Of a stretch of DNA of 64,000 bases, positions 15,632-24,977 are shown one piece after another; positions within the stretch are counted from its first letter, which is position 1, and each line of letters opens with the position of its first letter. The DNA is from Pseudomonas alcaliphila JAB1 (GTDB lineage Bacteria; Pseudomonadota; Gammaproteobacteria; Pseudomonadales; Pseudomonadaceae): assembly GCF_001941865.1 (NCBI RefSeq), contig NZ_CP016162.1, positions 2,790,001 through 2,854,000 on the forward strand. Direction: 5' to 3'. A program made the translations under genes and the position numbers. The notes beneath the pieces are model-generated. The model saw nothing but the letters and a program-made list of their open reading frames with translations, was not told the origin of the DNA and searched no databases.

Positions 15632-18349
15632 ATGCCTACCCAAAGCCAAATCACCGCTTCAACCTGCTGCTACTGCGGCGTAGGCTGCGGCGTGCTGATC
15701 GAGCACGACGGCGAGAAGATCCTCGGCGTCGCCGGCGATCCCAGCCACCCGGCCAACTTCGGCAAACTGTGCAGCAAGGGCTCGACCCTGCACCTGACCG
15801 GCGACCTCGATGCCCGCGCCCTGTACCCCGAGCTGCGCCTGGGCAAAGGCCTGGCCCGCACCCGCACGGACTGGGACAGCGCCCTGGACCACGCCGCGGC
15901 GGTGTTCGCCGAGACCATCCGCGAGCACGGCCCGGACAGCGTGGCCTTCTACATCTCCGGCCAGTTGCTGACCGAGGATTACTACGCCTTCAACAAGCTG
16001 GCCCGCGCCCTGGTCGGCACCCACAATATCGACTCCAACTCGCGCCTGTGCATGTCCAGCGCGGTGGTCGGCTACAAGCGCAGCCTCGGCTCCGACGCCC
16101 CGCCCTGCAGTTACGAAGACATCGAGCGAAGCGACTGCCTGCTGATCGCCGGCTCCAACATGGCCTACGCCCACCCGGTGCTGTTCCGCCGCCTGGAAGA
16201 AGCCAAGGCTCGCCGCCCAGAGATGCAAGTGATCGTCATCGATCCGCGGCGCACCGACACCTGCGAGCTGGCCGACCTGCACCTGGCGATCCTGCCCGGC
16301 ACCGACGTGGCGCTGTTTCACGGCATCCTGCATATCCTGTTGTGGGAAGGCTGGATCGACCGCCGCTATATCGACGCCCATACCGAAGGCTTCGAGGCGC
16401 TGAAGAACCTGGTGCGCGACTACAGCCCGGCGGCCACCGCCGACATCTGCGGCATCAGCCTGGACAGCCTGCAGCGCTGCGCCGAGCTGATCGGCAAGGC
16501 GCCCTCCTTCCTCTCGCTGTGGTGCATGGGGCTCAATCAGTCCTCGTCCGGCAGCGCGAAGAACAGCGCGCTGATCAACCTGCACCTGGCCACCGGGCAG
16601 ATCGGCCGGCCCGGCGCCGGCCCCTTCTCGCTGACCGGCCAGCCCAACGCCATGGGCGGCCGCGAGACCGGCAGCCTGAGCAACCTGCTGCCGGGCCACC
16701 GCGAGGCGGGCAATGCCGAACACCGCGCCGAAGTCGCCGCCTACTGGGGCGTCGACGCCCTGCCGGAGACGCCGGGGCTGTCCGCCATCGAGCTGTTCGA
16801 TGCGGTGCACGACGGCCGTATCAAGGCGCTGTGGATCGCCTGCACCAACCCGGCGCAGTCGCTGCCGAACCAGAACAAGGTGCACGAGGCCCTGGCCACC
16901 TGCCCCTTCGTTGTCGTTCAGGAGGCCTTCTTCACCACCGAGACCTGCCGCTACGCCGACCTGCTGCTGCCCGCCGCCAGCTGGGGCGAGAAGGAAGGCA
17001 CGGTGACCAACTCCGAGCGCCGCGTCAGCCATGTCCGCCGCGCCGTGCCAGCGCCCAAAGAGGCGCGGCCCGATTGGTCGATCACCTGCGACTTCGCCCG
17101 TCGCCTGGAACCCCTGCTCCGCCCCGGCCTGCCCAGCCTGTTCGATTTCGCCGACAGCGAAGCGCTGTTCGAGGAATACAAGCACCTGACCGCCCAGCGC
17201 GACCTCGACCTCTCGGGGCTGAGCTACGCGCTGCTCGATGACCAAGGTCCCCAGCAATGGCCGTTCCCGGCCGGCGCACGCCACGGCACCGCGCGGCTCT
17301 ATGCCAATGGCCGCTTCCCCACGGCCAGCGGGCGCGCGCAGTTTCATGCCGACCCCTACCGTGCGCCGAAGGAAAAGCGCGAGGCGCGTTACTCCCTGAC
17401 CCTCAATACCGGTCGCCTGCGCGATCAGTGGCACGGCATGAGCCGCACCGGCACCGCCGCGCGCCTGTTCGGCCATGTCGAGGCCGCCGTGCTCGGCCTG
17501 CACCCGGACGAGCTGCGTCGTCGTCGCCTGCAGGACGGCGATCTGATCAAGCTGCGCAGCCGTCGCGGCAGCCTGATCCTGCCGGTACAGGCCGACGAGT
17601 CGGTGCGTCCCGGCCAGGCCTGGCTGCCGATGCACTGGGGCGATCGCTTCCTCAAGGGCCTGGGCACCAACGTGCTGACCCAGCCGGCCTTCGATCCGCT
17701 GTCCAAGCAGCCGGAGCTCAAGCACGCCGGCGTCGAGGTGGACAAGGTCGAGCTGCCCTGGCAGCTGTTCGCCCTGGTCGAGGGTGAGGTGCAGAGCCGC
17801 TTCGAGGCCCTGCGGCCGCTGTTTGAGGAGTTCGCCTACGCCAGCCTCACCCCCACCGGTCGCGAGCGCCCCGCTCTGCTGATCCGCGCCGCCAGCGCCG
17901 TGGCGCCGCAGCCCGAGCTGCTGGCGCAGATCGACCGCCTGCTGCGCCTGAATGAAGGTCCGGTGCTGGCCTACGACGACCCGCGCCGTGCGGTGGGCAA
18001 GCGCGTGCGCATCGAGGATGGCCGCATCGTCAGCATCCGCCTGGCCGGCGAAACCGCCGCCAGCGAATGGCTCAGAAGCCTGTGGCTGGACGGCCAGGCC
18101 GACGCCGAGCTGCGCCGCTGGCTGCTCGCCCCGGTCTCCGCGCCGCCAGGCAATGCAGCCGCCAACAAGCGCGGCAAGACCCTGTGCAACTGCCTGAACG
18201 TCAGCGAAGGCGCGGTGTGCGCCGGCATCGCACGCGGCCTGGATCTGGACGGCCTCAGACAGGAGCTCAAGTGCGGCACCAGTTGTGGCTCCTGCGTCCC
18301 CGAAATCAAACGTCTGCTGGCTCAACAGCCCACTGCAGTGAACGCATGA
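15632..18349 (+). CDS. nasC: Assimilatory nitrate reductase, catalytic subunit
   Basis: The 905 aa molybdopterin enzyme reduces nitrate to nitrite in the cytosol. An N-terminal [4Fe-4S] site is formed by Cys12, Cys15, Cys19 and Cys47. The bis-MGD domains of the NapA/NasA/formate dehydrogenase superfamily follow (SNMAYAHPV, IDPRRTDTCELADLH, TGQPNAMGGRE). The C-terminus has a BFD-like [2Fe-2S] domain (CNC from 852 and CGTSCGSC from 881), typical of assimilatory reductases and used for electron entry. No signal peptide is present. The gene is named nasC here by analogy; naming differs between species. It lies between nirD and cobA in one operon. Confidence 0.93.
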   Translation: MPTQSQITASTCCYCGVGCGVLIEHDGEKILGVAGDPSHPANFGKLCSKGSTLHLTGDLDARALYPELRLGKGLARTRTDWDSALDHAAAVFAETIREHGPDSVAFYISGQLLTEDYYAFNKLARALVGTHNIDSNSRLCMSSAVVGYKRSLGSDAPPCSYEDIERSDCLLIAGSNMAYAHPVLFRRLEEAKARRPEMQVIVIDPRRTDTCELADLHLAILPGTDVALFHGILHILLWEGWIDRRYIDAHTEGFEALKNLVRDYSPAATADICGISLDSLQRCAELIGKAPSFLSLWCMGLNQSSSGSAKNSALINLHLATGQIGRPGAGPFSLTGQPNAMGGRETGSLSNLLPGHREAGNAEHRAEVAAYWGVDALPETPGLSAIELFDAVHDGRIKALWIACTNPAQSLPNQNKVHEALATCPFVVVQEAFFTTETCRYADLLLPAASWGEKEGTVTNSERRVSHVRRAVPAPKEARPDWSITCDFARRLEPLLRPGLPSLFDFADSEALFEEYKHLTAQRDLDLSGLSYALLDDQGPQQWPFPAGARHGTARLYANGRFPTASGRAQFHADPYRAPKEKREARYSLTLNTGRLRDQWHGMSRTGTAARLFGHVEAAVLGLHPDELRRRRLQDGDLIKLRSRRGSLILPVQADESVRPGQAWLPMHWGDRFLKGLGTNVLTQPAFDPLSKQPELKHAGVEVDKVELPWQLFALVEGEVQSRFEALRPLFEEFAYASLTPTGRERPALLIRAASAVAPQPELLAQIDRLLRLNEGPVLAYDDPRRAVGKRVRIEDGRIVSIRLAGETAASEWLRSLWLDGQADAELRRWLLAPVSAPPGNAAANKRGKTLCNCLNVSEGAVCAGIARGLDLDGLRQELKCGTSCGSCVPEIKRLLAQQPTAVNA

Positions 18350-18355
18350 GTTGAT

Positions 18356-18452
18356 CGTACCCACGCTCTGCGTGGGTACGCAGCCCGAGACGCTCCGCGT
18401 CTCATGGGGCGCAGCGCGTCCCCCGAATCCTTTCCACGCCGGAGCGTGGGAG
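18356..18452. repeat. Cluster of three short palindromes
   Basis: Three consecutive dyads occur: cgtacccacgc/gcgtgggtacg, gagacgc/gcgtctc, and a diverged ccacgc/gcgtggg. They fill the gap between nasC and cobA. This looks like a repetitive intergenic element of another family, without the GTAG start. Confidence 0.6.
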
Positions 18453-18495
18453 CCAGCGGCAAACGCCGGCACGTGACACGAGAGAGGTGGTGAAC

Positions 18496-19239
18496 ATGAG
18501 TGCAAAAGTCTGGCTGGTAGGTGCGGGCCCAGGTGATCCCGAGCTGCTGACCCTCAAGGCGGTCAAGGCGCTGAACCAGGCCGAGATCGTGATGATCGAC
18601 GATCTGGTCAACCCGGCCGTGCTCGAGCACTGCCCCGGCGCGCGTATCGTCTCGGTGGGCAAGCGCGGCGGATGCCGCTCCACCCCGCAGGCCTTCATCC
18701 ATCGCCTGATGCTGCGCTATGCGCGCCAGGGCAAGTGCGTGGTGCGCCTGAAAGGCGGCGATCCGTGCATCTTCGGCCGCGGCAGCGAGGAAGCCGACTG
18801 GCTCGGCGAGCACGGCATCGAAGTGGAGCTGGTCAACGGCATCACCGCCGGGCTGGCCGGTGCCACCAACTGCGGCATCCCCCTGACCCTGCGCGGTGTG
18901 GCCCGTGGCGTGACCCTGGTCACCGCCCACACCCAGGACGACAGCAGCCTGAACTGGGCGGCACTGGCGCAGAGCGGCACCACCTTGGTGGTTTATATGG
19001 GGGTCGCCAAGCTGGCGGATATTCGCGACGGCCTGCTCGCCGGCGGCATGAGCGCCGAGATGCCGGTGGCCATGATCGAGAACGCCTCGTTGCCCGCACA
19101 GCGTGAGTGCCGCAGCCAGTTGGGCGTGATGCAGGACGATGCGACAGCCTTCGCCCTGAAGAGCCCGGCCATTCTGGTGATCGGCGAAGTCGCCCGCGCC
19201 AGCACACAGATCAGTATGCCCCAGCTCCTGCATGCCTGA
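18496..19239 (+). CDS. cobA: Uroporphyrinogen-III C-methyltransferase
   Basis: The 247 aa protein is the SAM-dependent enzyme that doubly methylates uroporphyrinogen III to precorrin-2, the siroheme and cobalamin precursor. It shows VGAGPGDPELLTLKAVKAL at the start, the VRLKGGDPCIFGRGSEE motif near residue 83 and the GITAGLAGATNCGIPLT loop. It lacks the CysG dehydrogenase/ferrochelatase extension. I start at ATG 18496, with GAGAGGTGG upstream. Placement at the end of the nitrite reductase operon fits siroheme supply for NirB. Confidence 0.94.
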   Translation: MSAKVWLVGAGPGDPELLTLKAVKALNQAEIVMIDDLVNPAVLEHCPGARIVSVGKRGGCRSTPQAFIHRLMLRYARQGKCVVRLKGGDPCIFGRGSEEADWLGEHGIEVELVNGITAGLAGATNCGIPLTLRGVARGVTLVTAHTQDDSSLNWAALAQSGTTLVVYMGVAKLADIRDGLLAGGMSAEMPVAMIENASLPAQRECRSQLGVMQDDATAFALKSPAILVIGEVARASTQISMPQLLHA

Positions 19240-19269
19240 CCGCTTCGCGCTCCTGCGAAGACGTTGTTT

Positions 19270-19298
19270 GCCCGTCGCCCCCTCGGCGGGCTTTTTTA
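19270..19298 (+). terminator. Rho-independent terminator of the nirB-cobA operon
   Basis: A gcccg/cgggc stem followed by six T residues lies about 30 nt after the cobA stop. Confidence 0.7.
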
Positions 19299-19308
19299 TT
19301 CCAGAAAA

Positions 19309-19338
19309 GAAAAAACCCGGCCGAGGCCGGGTTTTTCT
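19309..19338 (-). terminator. Rho-independent terminator of oprF (bidirectional)
   Basis: aaaaaacccggcc / ggccgggttttt makes a strong symmetric hairpin with a three-base loop and U-runs on both sides. It lies between the convergent cobA and oprF ends. Confidence 0.88.
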
Positions 19339-19354
19339 TGGAGCGCCAGAAGCA

Positions 19355-20335
19355 TTACTGCTGGATCTGGGCTTCCACTTCAGCTTCAACGCGACGGTTG
19401 ATAGCGCGACCGGAGTCGGTGGCGTTGTCAGCAACCGGACGGGTTTCACCGTAACCGGCAGTGTTCACGCGGCTACCGTCAACACCGTACTGGTTGACCA
19501 GAACGTCACGAACGGCGTTTGCACGACGCTCGGACAGCTTCTGGTTGTAAGCGTCGCTACCAACGGAGTCGGTGTGACCTTCAACAGTGGTGGTGGTCTG
19601 CGGGTACTGGTTCATGAAGTCAGCCAGGTTCTTGATATCGCCATAGCTTTCTTCTTTGACGCGGTCTTTGTCGAAGTCGAACTTGACGTCCAGCTCAACG
19701 CGAACAGCTTCCATCACCGGCTCAGGAGCGGGCTCAGGCATCGGCTCGGGCGCAGCAGCCACGACCGGAGCCGGAGCAGGCTTGCTGCCGCCACCGAAGT
19801 TCAGACCAACACCCACGCCAGCTTGCCACTCGGTGTCGCCCTGGTCGATGTTGTACAGAGCGTCAACGCCAGCACGGGCGTAGAACATTTCGGTGAAGTA
19901 GTACTTGGCACCAGCGCCAGCGATAGCCAGGGTGGAGTGGTTACGACCACCGCTGTTGGCGTCGCCGATGCTCTGATGGCCGAAACCGGCAGAGACGTAC
20001 GGACGCAGACCAACACCCGGCTGACCGAAGTGGTAGATGGCCTTCAGGTCGGTCAGGTTGCCCTTGATATTCTTGCTGCCTTGCGAACCTTCGCCACGCA
20101 GGTCGTGGTATTCGCCATAGGACAGCGCCAGTTCGACGTCGTCAGTCAGGTAGTAGCCAATGCTGCCACCGAACAGGTTGCCTTCGTTGTGCGCGTAATC
20201 ACGCTGAACGTCGGTGAAGTAGCGATTGACGAAGCCCTCCACCTCGACAGCGCCTTGGCCTTGCGCCAGCGCGCCGAAGGAGGTTGCGGCAACGAGAGAG
20301 CCAATGACTACGCCCAAGGTGTTTTTTACTTTCAT
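19355..20335 (-). CDS. oprF: Major outer-membrane porin OprF
   Basis: The 326 aa protein has a Sec signal (MKVKNTLGVVIGSLVAATSFGALA). An eight-stranded OprF beta-barrel domain follows to about residue 180, then a proline/alanine-rich hinge (KPAPAPVVAAAPEP). A C-terminal OmpA domain binds peptidoglycan (VEGHTDSVGSDAYNQKLSERRA). OprF links the outer membrane to the wall and forms nonspecific pores. The hinge lacks the two cysteine pairs found in P. aeruginosa OprF. The neighbouring sigX gene encodes the ECF sigma factor known to drive oprF. Confidence 0.97.
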   Translation of the reverse strand: MKVKNTLGVVIGSLVAATSFGALAQGQGAVEVEGFVNRYFTDVQRDYAHNEGNLFGGSIGYYLTDDVELALSYGEYHDLRGEGSQGSKNIKGNLTDLKAIYHFGQPGVGLRPYVSAGFGHQSIGDANSGGRNHSTLAIAGAGAKYYFTEMFYARAGVDALYNIDQGDTEWQAGVGVGLNFGGGSKPAPAPVVAAAPEPMPEPAPEPVMEAVRVELDVKFDFDKDRVKEESYGDIKNLADFMNQYPQTTTTVEGHTDSVGSDAYNQKLSERRANAVRDVLVNQYGVDGSRVNTAGYGETRPVADNATDSGRAINRRVEAEVEAQIQQ

Positions 20336-20443
20336 CCGTTAAATCCCCATCTTGGTGGTTAATAAGTCGCCGTTAACTTCAGTCGGCAACTTGGCGGCGA
20401 TTCTATCAGGGTTCGCCACTCCCTTAGTGGTCGGGAAGCTGAA

Positions 20444-21034
20444 CTAAGTTTCGGAAGTGTCCGAAAATTTATCCCGCAACCGATCCAATGCTCGCTTGTA
20501 GCGCATCTTCGTTGCGCTCAAGCCCATGTGCATGATGTCGGCAATCTCTTGAAACTCGAGCTCTGCGACAAAACGTAGCACCAGAATCTCGCGATCGATC
20601 GGGTTGACGTGAACCAACCAGCGATCCAGACCGCCTCGCTCCTCGACTTTGGGTGTCTTGTCGTCGGAAGCCTCTTCGAGCGGGTCCAAACTTAAGGCGT
20701 CAACCAATCGACGCTTTCGCCGCTCTTTTCGATACTGAGTAATGCATTCGTTGTAGGTGATGCTGTAGAGCCAAGTTTTGAACTTGGATTTACCCTCAAA
20801 GTTCTTAAGGCCATAGAGAACTTTGAGCATCACCTCCTGACAGACATCATCAGCATCCCTTTCGTTCCCCAAATAACGCGCGCAAACGTTAAATAATGTT
20901 CGTTGGTAGCGCCTCATCAGCTCTTCATAAGCACGAGTTATATGAAACAGCTCGTCGTGGGCGCGCGCCACCAGCTCTTCATCAGTGAGCTCGCGGGGGT
21001 CGTAGCGCGTGGGCAAGGGCTGGGCTTTGTTCAA
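20444..21034 (-). CDS. sigX: ECF sigma factor SigX
   Basis: The 196 aa ECF sigma factor has region 2 around residues 38-105 (ARYLGNERDADDVCQEVMLKV) and region 4 around 140-190 (LEFQEIADIMHMGLSATKMRYKRAL). It directs oprF and membrane-fatty-acid genes in pseudomonads. The start is TTG at 21034, which gives MNKAQPLPTRYDP, closely matching the P. aeruginosa N-terminus. No anti-sigma gene is adjacent; the membrane proteins cmpX and cmaX lie upstream instead. A hairpin with a short T tract separates it from cmpX, so it likely has its own promoter as well. Confidence 0.95.
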   Translation of the reverse strand: MNKAQPLPTRYDPRELTDEELVARAHDELFHITRAYEELMRRYQRTLFNVCARYLGNERDADDVCQEVMLKVLYGLKNFEGKSKFKTWLYSITYNECITQYRKERRKRRLVDALSLDPLEEASDDKTPKVEERGGLDRWLVHVNPIDREILVLRFVAELEFQEIADIMHMGLSATKMRYKRALDRLRDKFSDTSET

Positions 21035-21060
21035 AACGAGTCGGGCCGACAGTCAGGACG

Positions 21061-21091
21061 AAAAGCGCCCGGCAGGTCACGCCTGCCGGGC
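21061..21091 (-). terminator. Probable terminator or attenuator between cmpX and sigX
   Basis: gcccggcagg / cctgccgggc forms a perfect 10-bp stem followed on the reverse strand by GCTTTTCG, a weak T tract. It could reduce read-through from cmpX into sigX. Confidence 0.6.
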
Positions 21092-21116
21092 AGCGGCATA
21101 AAATAACAGATTGGCG

Positions 21117-21941
21117 TCAGCGACTGTTCACGCGTTGCTCGAGCATCACTCGATTTGCCACCGATACCAGCTCACCGGTATCGGTCAACAGGGTGGTTTT
21201 CACTGTGCCGATCTCTTCGATCTGCCCTTCGACCTCACCAACCTGCACTTGTTGCCCGACCTGATACAGCTCGCGCACATAAATGCCAGCGAGAATCTGG
21301 CTGGCGATATCGCGACTACCCAGGCCCAATGCCAGCGCGACCGCCAGGCCAACGGAGATCAGCACGATGGCGATCACATTGTTGAGCAGGTCGGTCTTGA
21401 TCTCCAGCTGGCCGATGGCCACCGAGATGCTGATGATGATGACCAGACCTTGCGCGACCCGCCCCAGCCCGTTGGCATACTCCAGACCGACACCTTCGGC
21501 AGCACCACGCACCAGGCTGCTGACCAGTTGCGCCAGCAGCACACCGGCAAGCAGCACCAGGGCGGCGCCGAAGACTTTGGGCAGGTACAGCGCCAGCACG
21601 TCGAGGGTCGCGGAAACCCGTTGCAGACCAAGCGATTCAGCGGCCGAAACCAGGAAAATCAGCAGCACGAACCAATAGACGATCTTGCCGATCAGGGTCG
21701 ATACCGGCGCGTGAATGCCGACGCGTGCCAGCAGCTTGGTCAGACCGGTACCCGTCATCAGGCGATCCAGTCCGACCTTGCCGAGCAGCTTGGACAGCAG
21801 GGTGTCGAGCAACTTGGCCACGACGAAGCCAAGCAGTACCAACACCAGTGCAACGAACAGGTTGGGGATGAATCCGGCAACCTTGGTCCACAATGCGGTC
21901 ATCGCGGAGATCAGGCTTTGGGTCCAGGGATCGAGTTCCAT
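21117..21941 (-). CDS. cmpX: Mechanosensitive-channel-like membrane protein CmpX
   Basis: The 274 aa protein has an N-terminal membrane domain with about four helices (residues roughly 22-45, 75-100, 115-140, 165-190). A conserved TM_helix/MscS-like repeat and a small soluble C-terminal domain (VGEVEGQIEEIGTVKTTLLTD) follow. P. aeruginosa CmpX affects membrane homeostasis and sigX expression. I start at ATG 21941 (MELDPWTQ); a longer frame to 22001 adds an unlikely basic leader. It lies 1 nt after crfX, so they form one operon. Confidence 0.9.
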   Translation of the reverse strand: MELDPWTQSLISAMTALWTKVAGFIPNLFVALVLVLLGFVVAKLLDTLLSKLLGKVGLDRLMTGTGLTKLLARVGIHAPVSTLIGKIVYWFVLLIFLVSAAESLGLQRVSATLDVLALYLPKVFGAALVLLAGVLLAQLVSSLVRGAAEGVGLEYANGLGRVAQGLVIIISISVAIGQLEIKTDLLNNVIAIVLISVGLAVALALGLGSRDIASQILAGIYVRELYQVGQQVQVGEVEGQIEEIGTVKTTLLTDTGELVSVANRVMLEQRVNSR

Positions 21942-21942
21942 T

Positions 21943-22188
21943 TCAGTCAGCCTTATCAGCAGAAGCAGAGGATTGGGTACGGCGCGAAACCGGCGCGACA
22001 TGCGCCGAACCGTTGTTCAGGGCGATCATCAGGGCCTGCGCCCAGTGGCCTACCAGGCTGAACAGGTCACCAGCGCCGACCTGGCGGTTGGCGGTCTTGA
22101 GAACCCGGTGCAGGCAAGCATCGTCGTCATGGCTGGACGACGAGGACTTGAGCAAATCGCGTAGAGACTCTTCGAATGGATCGTGCAT
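21943..22188 (-). CDS. crfX: CrfX, small conserved protein of the cmpX-sigX locus
   Basis: The 81 aa soluble protein starts MHDPFEESLRDLLKSSSSSHDDD with a low-complexity serine/aspartate stretch. The tail is hydrophilic, and a central amphipathic segment (LFSLVGHWAQALMIAL) may bind membrane or a partner. I use ATG 22188 (GAGG six nt upstream); GTG 22209 is also in frame. It occupies the position of crfX between cmaX and cmpX. The molecular role is not known. Confidence 0.82.
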   Translation of the reverse strand: MHDPFEESLRDLLKSSSSSHDDDACLHRVLKTANRQVGAGDLFSLVGHWAQALMIALNNGSAHVAPVSRRTQSSASADKAD

Positions 22189-22243
22189 GCGCACCTCACG
22201 GGATGTCACGGCTAGACGCAGTAGCCGGCGGATGAGTCACACA

Positions 22244-23230
22244 TCACAGCCAACGCCAACGTCGAAAAAGCAGCAGTTGGCCCAGCGCCAGAAGGACCAT
22301 GAGGCCGCAGGCGATGAAGAAACCAATCGGACTTTCAGAACCCGGAATTCCGCCGACATTGATGCCCAGCAGCCCCGTGAGAAAGGTCAGCGGCAGGAAC
22401 ATCCCGGTGATCACGGTGAAGCGGTACATGATGCGATTCATGCGCTCACCGAGACGCCGGCTTTCCGCCTCCAGTACCAGGCCGACGCGCTCGCGAATCA
22501 GCTCCAGCTCCTCCAGATAGCGGGTCAGGCGATTGTTAAGCTCGTTCCAGTAGTCACCGTCGTCCTCGACGAACCAGGGCTGTCGATTGCGCACCAGCTG
22601 CGCGTAGAGATCGCGCTGCGGCGCGAGAAACCGACGCAAGCTGGCCGCACGCCGACGCACCTGCAACACCAGGCCGTGATCGGGACGATACCGCTCATCA
22701 CCATCGAGGCCATCCTCCTCGACGTCGAGCTGCTCGCTCAACTCGGCGATCAGATCATCGACGCGGCTGGTGAGGTGACGGGCGAGCTCCAGGAGCAGCT
22801 CGGACGACGTCTTCGGCCCCTTGCCCGCCAACAGATCGGCAATCAGTGCATCGGTCGCGAGCAATGGACGCTGACGCAGGGAGATAACCCGCCGGGCATC
22901 GGCGAAGATACGTACCGAAACCATGTCTTCCGGTTCTGCGCCGGGATTACGGTTGACCCCGCGCAAGAACAACAGCAGCTCATCGTCGGGCAGGGGCAAC
23001 AGACGCGGTCGGGTATTTTCCTCGAGCAGCAGGTTGCAGCTGAATTCATCCAGCCCGCTGTGCTCACGTAACCAGCGCTGTGACTGCTCCTGGCCGCGAT
23101 CCCAGTGCAGCCACAGGCTTTCCTGCTCGCCTAGCTGCAGGCTATCCAGTTCATGGCGAGTGATGCTGCGTGCACCGCCCCGACCATCGAGCACGAAGGC
23201 ATGCAGCAACGCCGAATCCTGATCCTGCAT
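22244..23230 (-). CDS. cmaX: CmaX, CorA/ZntB-type membrane protein
   Basis: The 328 aa protein has a large N-terminal cytosolic domain and two C-terminal helices, the CorA/ZntB metal transporter layout. The pore signature that is GMN in CorA reads GIN here (TGLLGINVGGIPG), as in ZntB-like members, so magnesium specificity should not be assumed. It ends with a short basic tail (LLLFRRWRWL). It is the first gene of the cmaX-crfX-cmpX run and lies next to rraA, with 4 nt between. Confidence 0.88.
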   Translation of the reverse strand: MQDQDSALLHAFVLDGRGGARSITRHELDSLQLGEQESLWLHWDRGQEQSQRWLREHSGLDEFSCNLLLEENTRPRLLPLPDDELLLFLRGVNRNPGAEPEDMVSVRIFADARRVISLRQRPLLATDALIADLLAGKGPKTSSELLLELARHLTSRVDDLIAELSEQLDVEEDGLDGDERYRPDHGLVLQVRRRAASLRRFLAPQRDLYAQLVRNRQPWFVEDDGDYWNELNNRLTRYLEELELIRERVGLVLEAESRRLGERMNRIMYRFTVITGMFLPLTFLTGLLGINVGGIPGSESPIGFFIACGLMVLLALGQLLLFRRWRWL

Positions 23231-23234
23231 CGGC

Positions 23235-23723
23235 TTATTCCGGCATGCTCAGGGCTTGCGGGGAAACGATGATGCCGTTGTTGTCGGCGTACAGATAATC
23301 GCCCGGCCTGAAGGTCACGCCGCCAAAGCTGACGGGCACATTCAGGTCGCCAATGCCGCGCTTGTCAGTCTTCATCGGATGACTGGCCAGCGCCTGCACG
23401 CCCAGATCGGTCTGCGCGATGACGTCGACGTCACGGATGCAGCCATATACGACGATGCCTTCCCAGCCGTTCTTGGCGGCCTTCTCGGCCAGCATGTCAC
23501 CGAGCAGCGCACGTCGCAGGGAGCCGCCGCCATCCACGACCAGGACCTTGCCCTGACCAGGCAGATCGACCTGCTCCTTAACCAGCGAGTTGTCCTCATG
23601 GCACTTGATGGTGACGATCTGACCGCCGAAAGAATCGCGGCCGCCGTAGTTGGCGAACATGGGTTCGACGACCTGAACCAGTTCCGGATAGGCATCGCAC
23701 AGATCAGGGGTGATGTAGTGCAT
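23235..23723 (-). CDS. rraA: RraA-family regulator of ribonuclease E
   Basis: The 162 aa protein has the RraA/DlpA fold with [25 protein letters not shown] and [15 protein letters not shown], the nucleotide-like pocket of the family. E. coli RraA binds RNase E and slows mRNA decay. Some relatives are aldolases, but the short length and the [12 protein letters not shown] start are those of RraA. Start ATG 23723 follows AAAGGAG. A longer frame to 23882 is not needed. Confidence 0.92.
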   Translation of the reverse strand: MHYITPDLCDAYPELVQVVEPMFANYGGRDSFGGQIVTIKCHEDNSLVKEQVDLPGQGKVLVVDGGGSLRRALLGDMLAEKAAKNGWEGIVVYGCIRDVDVIAQTDLGVQALASHPMKTDKRGIGDLNVPVSFGGVTFRPGDYLYADNNGIIVSPQALSMPE

Positions 23724-23937
23724 GACAGAACTCCTTTCGACAATGGATGAGAAGGCAGCCACCTTCATGGACCTGCTTGAAGCGGGACAATTCAGCATCG
23801 CAGCTATCGCTGCGAACTCGCCCGACATGAACGACAAACAAACAGTTGAACCTGAAATGACCGCCCACACATGATGCGTCACATCTTACCGCTAAGCCCG
23901 TGCCGAAGAAACGGCCGGGACAATCTCAGGTAGCGAC

Positions 23938-24927
23938 TCAAGAACCTATAGCAGACGCCTGCTCGGCAAAACCGGCGGGCAGTTGCAGATGCTGCAACCA
24001 GTATTCGGTCAAGGGCCACACCTCGCGCTGCGCCTCCTTGCTGACCAGCATTTCGATATGCCCGAAGTCACTGGAGAAGCCGTTCTCCTTGCCCAGCAGC
24101 AAGAACTGCGACGGCGCCGCACTGCACTGTTCCAGCAGCTTGCGACAGGCCCAGGCTGGATCCTGCTGATCGGCTGCAGCCCCTACCGCCAGAATCGGCA
24201 CGCGCACCTGAGTCAGGCCTGCCCACCAATCCTGATCAGCATCACCGAAACGCCCGAACAGCCTGAGCCAGCGCAGGGTTTCCAGCGCCAGGCCGGTCGG
24301 CTCGTCTTCGGGGCCGCGCTTCAGCCGACGCCCGGACAGGTAGGTAAAGGCACGCAACAGCAGGCGACCGCCCCACTCCACAGGCGGCAGCTTGAGCGGC
24401 CAGTAGATACGGCTGACCTGGCTGCCGAACAATGCCGCCGAACGCGCACGCGACTCGTCGAGATAACCGCCCCCCAGCGCCGCCGCCAGAATCACGCCAC
24501 CGAGGGAATGGCCGATCCAGTGCGCGGCTTGCCCGGTCTGCTCGATGATGAAATCAGCAATGGCTGGCAGGTCATAGCGCACGTACTGCGCCACGTGGTT
24601 GTCTCGATAGTTTTCGTTGCGCGGCGACAGGCCGTGGCCGCGCATTTCGGCGATCCACACATCGAACCCCGCGCGCGCCAGGTACGGCCCCAGGCCAATG
24701 CCCTTGGGCGAATACCAGAAGCGCCGATTGGAAAAGCTGCCGTGCAGCAATACCACGGGCACGCCACGCTCGCCTTCTGCCCCTGCGCGGCCGAGCCGGG
24801 TCAAGGCCAGCTCGACGCTGGAGTCCGGGCTGTTGTTGGGTTTGAGAAGATAGACGTCTTCACTGAGATCGCCACGCAGTTCGGCACTCATCAGGGAAAC
24901 GGGAAAAAGCTCACTACTGCTTTGCAT
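23938..24927 (-). CDS. Alpha/beta-hydrolase, putative esterase
   Basis: The 329 aa protein has the HGS oxyanion motif (VVLLHGSFSNRRFW), the nucleophile elbow GHSLGG (residues about 135-140) and a late FGHIEML histidine. It is probably a soluble hydrolase of esters or lactones of medium size. The start at 24927 has no good ribosome site; MSAELRGD at 24891 is another possible start. The gene lies between rraA and ppsA, as in P. aeruginosa (PA1771, from memory). Confidence 0.85.
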   Translation of the reverse strand: MQSSSELFPVSLMSAELRGDLSEDVYLLKPNNSPDSSVELALTRLGRAGAEGERGVPVVLLHGSFSNRRFWYSPKGIGLGPYLARAGFDVWIAEMRGHGLSPRNENYRDNHVAQYVRYDLPAIADFIIEQTGQAAHWIGHSLGGVILAAALGGGYLDESRARSAALFGSQVSRIYWPLKLPPVEWGGRLLLRAFTYLSGRRLKRGPEDEPTGLALETLRWLRLFGRFGDADQDWWAGLTQVRVPILAVGAAADQQDPAWACRKLLEQCSAAPSQFLLLGKENGFSSDFGHIEMLVSKEAQREVWPLTEYWLQHLQLPAGFAEQASAIGS

Positions 24928-24977
24928 GGATCAGATGACCGCACTGGCGAGACGCCATAAAAGAATAACGACACGCA

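Noticed and set aside
18356..18452. Cluster of palindromes considered as a CRISPR-like repeat
   Set aside because: The units differ in sequence and are not regularly spaced. They form three unrelated dyads.
15659..18505. 948-codon open frame antisense to the nitrate reductase gene
   Set aside because: Same reason: the sense strand carries the [4Fe-4S] and MGD motifs, and the antisense product is repetitive in Gly/Ala/Gln/Val.
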